Shown piece after piece: positions 1 to 5,991 of a stretch of DNA of 8,044 nt. The notes under the pieces are model-generated. The model saw nothing but the letters and a program-made list of their open reading frames with translations, made no database searches and was not told the DNA's origin. The first letter of the stretch is position 1. The number at the start of each line of letters is the position of its first letter. This stretch comes from an uncultured Erysipelotrichaceae bacterium (GTDB lineage Bacteria > Bacillota_I > Bacilli_A > Erysipelotrichales > Erysipelotrichaceae): NCBI GenBank assembly GCA_905201565.1, contig CAJKOS010000079.1, positions 1-8,044 of the forward strand. Reading direction: 5' to 3'. The position numbers and the translations under genes were made by a program.

Positions 1-44
1 AATTCATCCCACCACCTGTAGAGGTGGGGGATTTCTTGCTTTAT
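1..44. mobile_element. Possible IS200/IS605-type element end (subterminal hairpin)
   Basis: The sequence forms a hairpin at 8-30: CCC, a bulged A at position 11, then CCACCT, loop GTAG, AGGTGG and GGG, giving 9 paired bases with one extrahelical base. Imperfect subterminal hairpins with a bulged base are characteristic of IS200/IS605 ends, where the Y1 transposase TnpA recognises them. The surrounding text (ATTCATCCC before the stem, TTTCTTGCT after it) also resembles tnpB-proximal ends of such elements as I remember them. The body of the element would lie to the left, outside the window, and the exact boundary is not determined. Alternatively this is the terminator of an unseen gene, although no clean T-run follows the stem on the plus strand. 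Confidence 0.5.
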
Positions 45-50
45 TATGTG

Positions 51-86
51 TTAAAAAACAGAAAGTCCTGTTGTACACAGGACTTC
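51..86 (-). terminator. Intrinsic terminator downstream of ssb
   Basis: Read on the minus strand, AAGTCCTGT (complement of 77-85), a 5-nt loop and ACAGGACTT (complement of 63-71) form a perfect 9-bp stem. It is followed by a U-rich tract containing TTTTTT (complement of 53-58). It begins about 20 nt after the ssb stop codon and ends that transcription unit before the transposon-like left edge. Confidence 0.85.
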
Positions 87-107
87 CAAGGGAGATTGCA
101 ACGCTGA

Positions 108-422
108 CTAACGTGTAATCAGCCGGAATTTCTCAGCAATGATATCTGTAATCCAGATCGTTCTTTCATCCTTCTCATACGCATGTGCTTCCAGTCTGCC
201 TTTAATGGCAATGACACTGCCTACCCGACATGCGGCTGCACACTCCTCTGCCATGCCCCTCCATAGTGTAATGTGGAACTGATCCCTGGCAATTACACCA
301 TCTGCACCTGCATAAGGCTTCTCACACTCCATGACAAGATGTGCATACGTATTCCCCTTGCTGGATGTTTCTACCACGGGGGTTTCCTTGACTGTACCGA
401 CGAGCACACAATTGGTTAACAT
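108..422 (-). CDS. ssb: Short single-stranded DNA-binding protein (OB fold, no acidic tail)
   Basis: This is a single-stranded DNA-binding protein of about 104 aa that should coat ssDNA during replication, repair or DNA uptake. The start MLTNCVLVG, the central HITLWRG segment, GSVIAIKGRLE and the terminal WITDIIAEKFRLI strand follow the bacterial SSB OB-fold pattern. An ATG also exists 6 nt upstream at 428, but AAGGAGG (complement of 431-437) is only 2 nt from it and 8 nt from the ATG at 422. I therefore prefer 422, which also matches the usual SSB N-terminus. The protein stops right after the OB fold: there is no Gly/Gln/Pro-rich linker and no acidic DDDIPF-type tip, which in housekeeping SSBs recruits repair and replication partners. 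In that it resembles Bacillus SsbB, a paralogue tied to competence. It has its own likely promoter and terminator, and is not next to rpsF/rpsR within this window. SSB identity is secure; the specific role is inference. Confidence 0.9.
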   Translation of the reverse strand: MLTNCVLVGTVKETPVVETSSKGNTYAHLVMECEKPYAGADGVIARDQFHITLWRGMAEECAAACRVGSVIAIKGRLEAHAYEKDERTIWITDIIAEKFRLITR

Positions 423-447
423 AAACATTTCCTCCTTGTATGCCTCA

Positions 448-477
448 TATTTAAAACCAGTTGAAGAAACGAATCAA
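448..477 (-). promoter_or_regulatory. Putative sigma-A promoter of ssb
   Basis: On the minus strand, TTGATT (complement of 472-477) and TAAATA (complement of 448-453) are separated by 18 nt. They lie just upstream of the ssb ribosome binding site and just downstream of the terminator at 501-537. A start site near 441 would give a leader of about 20 nt. Both boxes are imperfect, so this rests mainly on position. Confidence 0.4.
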
Positions 478-500
478 AAGTGCATATTGTGCCAAAATGG

Positions 501-537
501 GAAAAACTGCACATACTGTAGCTCAGTACGTGCAGTT
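501..537 (-). terminator. Intrinsic terminator after the small Cys-rich membrane protein gene
   Basis: AACTGCAC (505-512) pairs with GTGCAGTT (530-537). The stem continues after one A-C mismatch with TACTG/CAGTA around a 5-nt loop. On the minus strand the hairpin runs directly into TTTTT (complement of 502-506). This ends the unit containing the genes at 558-758 and possibly 821-1600, and insulates ssb from read-through. Confidence 0.85.
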
Positions 538-557
538 ATTGGGACTGTTATGCAAAT

Positions 558-758
558 TCAGACAGATTTAAATGTTTTTTCTTCTTCGAGTTCACGTCTT
601 GCCTGTGCTATGCCCTTCTGGATATTTTTGACACAGGAATGACCGCAGGATGAGCAGTTACCACCACAATCATCCAGCCCATGCTTTCTGATGGAGAGAA
701 TTGCGCATGCACATAGTGCAACTACAACCGCAAGTACAATCATTGTTGAGAAATTCAT
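558..758 (-). CDS. FeoB-associated Cys-rich membrane protein
   Basis: This is a small protein of about 66 aa. It has one N-terminal membrane segment (roughly residues 4-22, MIVLAVVVALCACAILSI), then a Cys/Gly cluster DCGGNCSSCGHSC, then a charged cytoplasmic helix (QARRELEEEKTF). This architecture matches the FeoB-associated Cys-rich membrane proteins, often encoded beside the ferrous iron transporter FeoB. The role of the cysteines, iron or redox handling, is not established. Two ATGs occur in tandem. AGGAGG (complement of 766-771) lies 7 nt from the ATG at 758 and only 4 nt from the one at 761, so 758 is preferred. No feoA or feoB is visible here, so this copy is detached from its usual partners. 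A terminator lies 20 nt downstream. The family call rests on architecture and the Cys pattern alone. Confidence 0.75.
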   Translation of the reverse strand: MNFSTMIVLAVVVALCACAILSIRKHGLDDCGGNCSSCGHSCVKNIQKGIAQARRELEEEKTFKSV

Positions 759-779
759 CATTTATCCTCCTGCACAATT

Positions 780-808
780 AGTTTACACTAACTTATGACA
801 AATGGAAA
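780..808 (-). promoter_or_regulatory. Weak putative promoter of the Cys-rich membrane protein gene
   Basis: On the minus strand, TTTCCA (complement of 803-808) is followed after 17 nt by TAAACT (complement of 780-785). Each box matches 4 of 6 consensus bases. A short inverted repeat TTAGT/ACTAA overlaps the -10 box. No terminator is visible in the 62-nt gap to the gene at 821-1600, so read-through from that gene is an equally good explanation for expression. Confidence 0.3.
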
Positions 809-820
809 TCAAAATGATCA

Positions 821-1600
821 TCAGTCATAGTTGTAATAACTCAAAGAAACAGTATCCACTTCATCATCATAACAATAATAATCCAGTGAACCAGATTCAT
901 CTCCAGCATCAAAGTAGACTGTATAGGATTCAGAATAGTCTGATTCATATTTATCATATGTGACACCTTCATCCTCCAGTATGTCTTCTATGTCATCAGG
1001 ATCCATATCTGTATTTATGCCAAAACAGTCTTCAAAATCAATATCTTCTGAAGAAAGGAAAGTAATATGGGTGATCTCAGCATATTCTCCCCGACAGGAC
1101 TCTTCACCTGCTGGCACATCGAGTCTTACACTATACAGATCAAGATTATCTTTGCTGAGGTCTACGGTAATATAATCGTCTTCATGGATAACATCCGGAA
1201 GATGACTGTACTCATCTTCTTCTATTTCCCAACCCATATCGAGAAATGTCTGCAGGCTGACAGGCAATCGCAATTCCTGACCATCTAATGTAAAGCTCAT
1301 CGCCTGTTCAAAAGGAATCTCACGATGTCCTTCTATAGTTTCATAAATCGAATCATCGTCAACATACTCATAGCCACTATCATCCATCACAGTAAAACCG
1401 ATGAGGGAAATCGCCACTACGGCAAGAGCACCAATGGCAATGACAATACCTGCTTTTCTGCCGGCATTTGAACGTTTTTCCTGTTTCCTGCTGCTGATCA
1501 ATCTGTCCAGTTCACGATGCATCTTTCGCGCTTCTGCATCATCGAGAAGATGTTCATCATCCTGTTCCTGTTTCTCCTGTTTCTCGTAATCGTATTCCAT
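821..1600 (-). CDS. Uncharacterised single-pass membrane protein with acidic outer domain
   Basis: This 259-aa protein is not recognised with certainty. Residues 1-49 are a highly charged cytoplasmic region ending in a Lys/Arg-rich stretch (KQEKRSNAGRK). Residues 50-71 are a clear membrane helix (GIVIAIGALAVVAISLIGF), so by the positive-inside rule residues 72-259 face outside. That outer part is very rich in Asp, Glu and Tyr. It contains FTLDGQELRLPVSLQTFLDMGW at about 103-124, resembling a motif (a strand, a dG, then an LP..., ending in GW) in several secreted or lipoprotein-like Bacillota proteins of unknown function. Cysteines occur at 169, 192 and 243. It starts at an ATG with a weak purine-rich RBS (AGGGAAAG, 10 nt upstream). 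It has its own extended -10 promoter directly behind the ftsK terminator. It could bind cations or sense the envelope, but that is speculation. Confidence 0.8.
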   Translation of the reverse strand: MEYDYEKQEKQEQDDEHLLDDAEARKMHRELDRLISSRKQEKRSNAGRKAGIVIAIGALAVVAISLIGFTVMDDSGYEYVDDDSIYETIEGHREIPFEQAMSFTLDGQELRLPVSLQTFLDMGWEIEEDEYSHLPDVIHEDDYITVDLSKDNLDLYSVRLDVPAGEESCRGEYAEITHITFLSSEDIDFEDCFGINTDMDPDDIEDILEDEGVTYDKYESDYSESYTVYFDAGDESGSLDYYCYDDEVDTVSLSYYNYD

Positions 1601-1631
1601 ACTATATACTCTTTCCCTGTTTCTTTTTATT

Positions 1632-1640
1632 AGTATAGCA
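1632..1640 (-). promoter_or_regulatory. Extended -10 promoter of the acidic membrane protein gene
   Basis: On the minus strand the sequence reads TGCTATACT, an extended -10 element (TGN plus TATACT, 5 of 6 matches). It lies 31 nt upstream of the start codon and immediately after the T-run of the ftsK terminator. No good -35 box is present at 16-18 nt, as expected for a promoter that relies on the extended -10. A start near 1625 would give a leader of about 25 nt. Confidence 0.55.
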
Positions 1641-1642
1641 TG

Positions 1643-1668
1643 AAAAAAGCATCATCAGATGATGACGC
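1643..1668 (-). terminator. Intrinsic terminator of the rnjB-ftsK unit
   Basis: On the minus strand GCGTCATCA, a 2-nt loop and TGATGATGC form a 9-bp stem with one G-T wobble, followed by TTTTTT (complement of 1643-1648). It begins 2 nt after the ftsK stop codon at 1671-1673. The real loop is probably larger because the innermost pairs would open. Confidence 0.85.
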
Positions 1669-1670
1669 TT

Positions 1671-4256
1671 TCACTCCCTGTCCTTTTTGACATAGACTTC
1701 ACGGGGCTTGGAACCCTGTGCTGGTCCAATGATACCGGACCTCTCCAGTTCATCGATCATGCGGGCTGCTCTGTTGTACCCAATGCCAAACCTTCTCTGC
1801 AATAATGATGTAGAAGCTTTCTGGGCATCAATGACATAGTCCTTGATTTCCTGAAACAGAGGATCATCTGATACTTCAAGACCTCCACCTTCATTGTTAT
1901 TGATACCTTCCAGCATGATGAACGAATCATCATAGAGTGGTCCACCCTGCTCTGCACAGGCAGACGCAATCCTTTCGACTTCGTCATCTGTGACAAAGAC
2001 ACCCTGGATACGGGTTGGAGAATTCTGACCAATCGGCATATAGAGCATATCACCATTACCTAACAGCCTTTCTGCACCGACATGGTCAAGGATTGTCCTT
2101 GAGTCAATACCACTGGAAACACTGAAGGCAATACGGCTTGGGATATTGGCTTTGATAATACCGGTAATAACATCCGTAGATGGACGCTGTGTTGCGACTA
2201 TCAGATGAATACCGGCAGCTCTTGCCAGCTGTGTAATACGCTGTATGGAAGCTTCTACTTCCTTTCCTGCCACAAGCATCAGATCCGCAAGCTCATCGAT
2301 GATGACAACAATGTAAGGCATCTTGTCCATCCGCTTGCGCTCTTCTACCGGTTTTTTTGCAAGAAGTGCATGGTAGCCGGCAATATTCCTGACTCCATTT
2401 GCTGCAAAGATGTTGTAGCGCTCATCCATGATGCGAACAATCACCTTCAAAGCATTGTTTGCTTCAGCAGCATCATTGATCACAGGACCAATCAAATGTG
2501 GAATAGCACGATATGGTGTAAATTCCACCTTCTTAGGGTCAATCAATAACATCTTCACCTCATCCGGTTTTGTCCTTAGCAACAATGAAGTGATGATGGA
2601 ATTCATACAGACAGACTTACCAGAACCTGTTGCACCGGCAATGAGCAGATGCGGCATCTTATCGATGCGACATGTGATGGTACGACCAAGCAGGTCCTTG
2701 CCAAGCATAAAGAGAAGTGGTTCATTCTTATCCTTCTCACTGATCGTATTGACAAGCTCCCTCATCTTGACCGGTGTTGCTTTTTCATTTGGTATTTCAA
2801 TACCTACTGCATTACGGCCTGGAATTGGTGCTTCAATACGGATATCCTTTGCCTCAAGTGACATTTTGAGATTATCGGTAAGACCAAGGATTTTCGACAC
2901 TTTGACAGTTGCCTCAGTCTGCACTTCAAACTGGGTAACAGAAGGACCGATATGCACATCCGCAAGATGGGCGTGGATATCAAATTGTTCGAGAAGATCA
3001 ATGAGCTGCTTACCCCTCACCCGGGCATTTCTCGCATTTTCTGAATTGGAACTCTGCTGCGGAACAGGATCGAGTATCTTTTCCATCTTCGGAAGGCGGT
3101 ACTTCTTGAAATCGACAACATGCCGTTTCTTCTCCTCTTCCTCTTTCTGTTCCTCTACAGCTTCTTCAACCTCTTCCGGTTCAACTTCGATTTCTTCCTC
3201 TTCTATGACTGGTTCCTGATCGATGGAAGGCAGGATGAACTCATCCTCTTCTTCCTCAACATAAGGAGAATGCATGACCATTTCCTCATCTGCAGGCTGT
3301 ACAACATTATCTTCAAGATCATTGACATTGATGAAGATATTGTTGGAAGCACTGAGTGGTTTCTGCATCTTCAATGTGCGTTCAAGATCTTCGCTATCCT
3401 GCAGGAGGCGGAGTTTTCTCGTCTCTTCCTTTGCTTCATCCGCACGGATATCAATTCTGCTGTTTGCTGAACCATGGGTATCCTTTGGCTTGAAGCGGAC
3501 AACGACTTCTTCACCCTTATCAAGTTTCTTCTGCACTTCCTTCAAAGACTGCTCTTCCACACTTTCATCCGCATTGATGAAGTTTGCTTTCTTTTCATGG
3601 TGATCATGAATCATCTTCCAGAGATTTGGCTTCTCCTTCTCTTCCTCTTCTTCCGCAGGTTCTTCTCGCTCTGGCGTTTTGAAGAAGGCGATGACATAGG
3701 AGAAAGCATTCTTATACACATCCATCATGCCTAGCAGCACAGTAGAAATGATGACGATGGCAATCATGACAATGAGTGTACCCTCATTGCCAAACAGTGT
3801 AGAAACGATGGCATAAAGACCATTGCCAAATAATCCGCCACCGGTACTCAATGTGACATTTCCCACAAAGAACCTGGCAGGTTCCTGAAACAGGAAATCC
3901 ATCACGGAAAAGCCGGCTTGATTGCCGGCCATTGCATATCCTTCAAGCAGAAGAAAGTCCATCACAAAAAGGATCATGGGCACTGGATTTCTTTCATCAT
4001 CCGCATCCTGTTTCGCCCCGGCAATGGAAATGAGAAACCAGAGAATAGAAATCAGGAATACGATGTAGAAATGATCACCGAGCAGGTAGTGCAGGACATT
4101 GTAGATCATGCTGCCTACCGTACCAGCTCTTAACATACCGATGGCTAAGAGAGAGAGCAGAATCACAATCGTGATCCACTTTTTCAGCTCATTGCGCCTC
4201 TCTTCCATCTGTCTTGCTTTTGATTTTCTTGTAGTCTTTCTCTTCTTCTGCGTCAC
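1671..4256 (-). CDS. ftsK: DNA translocase FtsK/SpoIIIE
   Basis: This 861-aa septum-anchored hexameric ATPase pumps double-stranded DNA and clears or segregates chromosomes at division, or in sporulation for SpoIIIE. The N-terminus is basic. Hydrophobic segments follow at about 27-43, 62-80, 93-110, 140-155 and 160-178. A linker with runs of Glu (about 198-210 and 334-376) precedes the conserved motor. The Walker A motif GATGSGKS is at 541-548 and the Walker B motif VVIIDELADLM at 650-660. The stretch QRITQLARAAGIHLIVATQRP around 672-692 is also typical. A C-terminal gamma winged-helix domain (about 800-856) should read polar DNA motifs. All key motifs are intact and the length is normal. Translation starts at GTG 4256, with AAAGGGG well placed inside the end of the upstream RNase J gene, 3 nt after its stop, suggesting translational coupling. 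Whether the cell uses it in sporulation cannot be told from sequence. Confidence 0.97.
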   Translation of the reverse strand: MTQKKRKTTRKSKARQMEERRNELKKWITIVILLSLLAIGMLRAGTVGSMIYNVLHYLLGDHFYIVFLISILWFLISIAGAKQDADDERNPVPMILFVMDFLLLEGYAMAGNQAGFSVMDFLFQEPARFFVGNVTLSTGGGLFGNGLYAIVSTLFGNEGTLIVMIAIVIISTVLLGMMDVYKNAFSYVIAFFKTPEREEPAEEEEEKEKPNLWKMIHDHHEKKANFINADESVEEQSLKEVQKKLDKGEEVVVRFKPKDTHGSANSRIDIRADEAKEETRKLRLLQDSEDLERTLKMQKPLSASNNIFINVNDLEDNVVQPADEEMVMHSPYVEEEEDEFILPSIDQEPVIEEEEIEVEPEEVEEAVEEQKEEEEKKRHVVDFKKYRLPKMEKILDPVPQQSSNSENARNARVRGKQLIDLLEQFDIHAHLADVHIGPSVTQFEVQTEATVKVSKILGLTDNLKMSLEAKDIRIEAPIPGRNAVGIEIPNEKATPVKMRELVNTISEKDKNEPLLFMLGKDLLGRTITCRIDKMPHLLIAGATGSGKSVCMNSIITSLLLRTKPDEVKMLLIDPKKVEFTPYRAIPHLIGPVINDAAEANNALKVIVRIMDERYNIFAANGVRNIAGYHALLAKKPVEERKRMDKMPYIVVIIDELADLMLVAGKEVEASIQRITQLARAAGIHLIVATQRPSTDVITGIIKANIPSRIAFSVSSGIDSRTILDHVGAERLLGNGDMLYMPIGQNSPTRIQGVFVTDDEVERIASACAEQGGPLYDDSFIMLEGINNNEGGGLEVSDDPLFQEIKDYVIDAQKASTSLLQRRFGIGYNRAARMIDELERSGIIGPAQGSKPREVYVKKDRE

Positions 4257-4259
4257 GTT

Positions 4260-5927
4260 TTACCCCTTTGTATTGATTTCAACAATCGCAGGAAGAATCA
4301 TCGGTCTCTTACCGGTTTCACGCATGACATACCGGGAGATCTTTTCCCTTGCCTCAGCACGGCATGTCATGTTGTCATACCGCTTTTCCTTCACTGCATC
4401 ATTGATCGTCTTTTCCATGATATTACCGATTTCCTGTACGATATAGTCCGCATCTTTGAGATAGATTACACCACGGCTCTGTGTATCAGGACCACCGATA
4501 ATTTCCTTTGTCGCATGGTTGACGACAACACCGACAATAATAGCACCATCTGTGGAAAGCGTCTCACGATCTTTGAGAACCATACCGCTTGCATCAAGGG
4601 AATCGGTTCCATCTACGAGCACATCTTCCGCATTGATGCGGTCAAACTGCTTTTCAAGCTTTCCATCATTGAATGTAGCAATCTGTCCATTGTCGAGAAC
4701 GACAATCTTATCCGCCTTATATCCCATATCAAGGGCAATATTTGCATTAGCAATCAATTGTCTGTATTCACCTTTGACAGGCATATAGTACGTTGGCTTC
4801 ATGAGATAGACCATCATCTTGAGGTCTTCCATAGAAGCATGCATACTGAATGCACGCTTGGAGTCCACCGCAATAACACGTCCTGCCTCACGATAAAGAT
4901 CATCTTCCATCGCTGCCTCTTCTCTTTCCGTACCTGGTACGGCAGGAGAAGCGATGATGACGGTATCCGTATTGCGGAATTCAATCGTATCATCTTCCTT
5001 TGTTGCAATGCGGTGTACCTTCTTGAAGATGCTGTTACCAGTACCAGCAATCAATACGATGACATTGTCGAGATCATTAGAGAAGGAACTTGCCGGCACT
5101 TCAAGACCTGCCGGAATGCGGTAATAGCCAAGCTTTGCCATATCCTGCATCGTTGCCCTGAGCTCTTCATCATAGATCATGACACGGCGGTTATATTTGT
5201 TGGCAAGTTCAATCACTTCAATAACACGGTAAATGTTCTGGTTAAACAAAGTGATGAACATTCTGCCTTTGCTATCATCAAAATATTGTTCAATCGCACC
5301 GGTAATGCGGTGATTTGGTGCAGAATGACCAGCCCGGGTAGAACCGACAGATTCACACATCAGTGCAAGCACACCAGCACTGGCAAGATCTGTTACATTT
5401 GTCACATCAAAGTTGAATGCATCTTCCTTTGTGTCATAGTCAACAATGAACTCACTGCTGTAGACAACAAAGCCATCAGCGGTGCGGATAGCGACCGCAA
5501 AACCATCTGCTATAGACTGTGTTGTACCAAATGTCCAGATTTCTGTATTACCGATCTTGAAACGGGAATTGCGGCGGACACGGTGAATGTTGAGGTCCCT
5601 GAGTCCATACTTCTTAGCCCGTCTTTCAAATAACAAAGCTGTTAATGGTGCCATATACACAGGCAGCTTTGGCATTTCCTTCAACAGGTTTGGCAGAGCT
5701 GCCATCACATCATCATGACCATGGGTGATGAAGACACCCTTGATTCTTTTTTCATTTTCCTTGAGCCATGTAAAATCAGGAATAATCATCTGAACGCCAT
5801 ACTGTTCTCCTTCCGGATACTTCAGTCCGCATTCCATCACAAAAATATCATTCCCATTTTCCACAACATACATGTTCTTGCCGTCTTCATCGAGACCACC
5901 AAGAGCAAAGATACGTACTTTTGCCAT
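4260..5927 (-). CDS. rnjB: RNase J family protein, J2-like with degenerate active site
   Basis: This 555-aa metallo-beta-lactamase/beta-CASP protein of the RNase J family acts in 5'-end-dependent mRNA decay and RNA maturation. The start (RIFALGGLDEDGKNMYVVE), the beta-CASP part (about 205-345) and the end (RPMILPAIVEIN) follow RNase J along the full normal length. Several expected zinc ligands are changed. The HxHxDH motif reads HGHDDV at 69-74, HSIPD reads QSIAD with Gln137, the GDF aspartate position is Glu159, and the PVHGEYR position carries Lys385. His69, His71, Asp73 and His363 remain. Loss of the last His of motif I is also known from Bacillus RNase J2, which is a weak nuclease that partners J1. 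Location next to spoIIIE matches Bacillus rnjB. I infer a structural or regulatory J2-type subunit. GGAGG lies 5 nt before the ATG. It is probably co-transcribed with ftsK. Confidence 0.93.
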   Translation of the reverse strand: MAKVRIFALGGLDEDGKNMYVVENGNDIFVMECGLKYPEGEQYGVQMIIPDFTWLKENEKRIKGVFITHGHDDVMAALPNLLKEMPKLPVYMAPLTALLFERRAKKYGLRDLNIHRVRRNSRFKIGNTEIWTFGTTQSIADGFAVAIRTADGFVVYSSEFIVDYDTKEDAFNFDVTNVTDLASAGVLALMCESVGSTRAGHSAPNHRITGAIEQYFDDSKGRMFITLFNQNIYRVIEVIELANKYNRRVMIYDEELRATMQDMAKLGYYRIPAGLEVPASSFSNDLDNVIVLIAGTGNSIFKKVHRIATKEDDTIEFRNTDTVIIASPAVPGTEREEAAMEDDLYREAGRVIAVDSKRAFSMHASMEDLKMMVYLMKPTYYMPVKGEYRQLIANANIALDMGYKADKIVVLDNGQIATFNDGKLEKQFDRINAEDVLVDGTDSLDASGMVLKDRETLSTDGAIIVGVVVNHATKEIIGGPDTQSRGVIYLKDADYIVQEIGNIMEKTINDAVKEKRYDNMTCRAEAREKISRYVMRETGKRPMILPAIVEINTKG

Positions 5928-5962
5928 ATTATCCTCCGAATATTAAAATTGATTCTGTACTT

Positions 5963-5991
5963 ATTATACGCGATGATGTCAAACTTTTAAA
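5963..5991 (-). promoter_or_regulatory. Putative promoter of rnjB-ftsK
   Basis: On the minus strand a perfect TATAAT (complement of 5963-5968) is preceded, 17 nt upstream, by TTTAAA (complement of 5986-5991), which overlaps the miaB stop codon. A start near 5956 would give a leader of about 29 nt. No terminator is visible in the 59-nt gap after miaB, so the pair may also be transcribed from the miaB promoter. Confidence 0.55.

Noticed and set aside
423..428. Longer ssb start at ATG 428
   Set aside because: The Shine-Dalgarno sequence is only 2 nt from this ATG but 8 nt from the ATG at 422, and SSB proteins normally begin at the equivalent of the latter.
1561..1590. Repeated CCTGTTTCTC-like units
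   Set aside because: These encode the KQEKQEQ stretch at the N-terminus of the acidic membrane protein. The low complexity is explained by repeated Lys-Gln-Glu codons and is too short to be a repeat array.
2428..3219. Plus-strand open frame of 263 codons
   Set aside because: It is a shadow of ftsK. Its Ser-rich end is the complement of the Glu-rich linker codons in the real gene.
3120..3470. Phe/Leu-rich plus-strand frame that looks like a membrane protein
   Set aside because: The Phe/Leu richness comes from the complement of GAA/GAG runs encoding the acidic FtsK linker, not from a real hydrophobic protein.
4515..5633. Long plus-strand open frame of 372 codons
   Set aside because: It lies entirely antisense to the RNase J gene, whose motifs are unmistakable. 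The translation has no recognisable domain and is rich in His, Cys and Ile, as expected from the complement of real codons. No ribosome binding site supports it.
5977..5982. Perfect TTGACA (minus strand) upstream of rnjB
   Set aside because: It is only 8 nt from the TATAAT, far too close for a -35 box, and at 17 nt spacing the partner would be the poor TACAGA. TTTAAA with TATAAT at 17 nt is the better pair.
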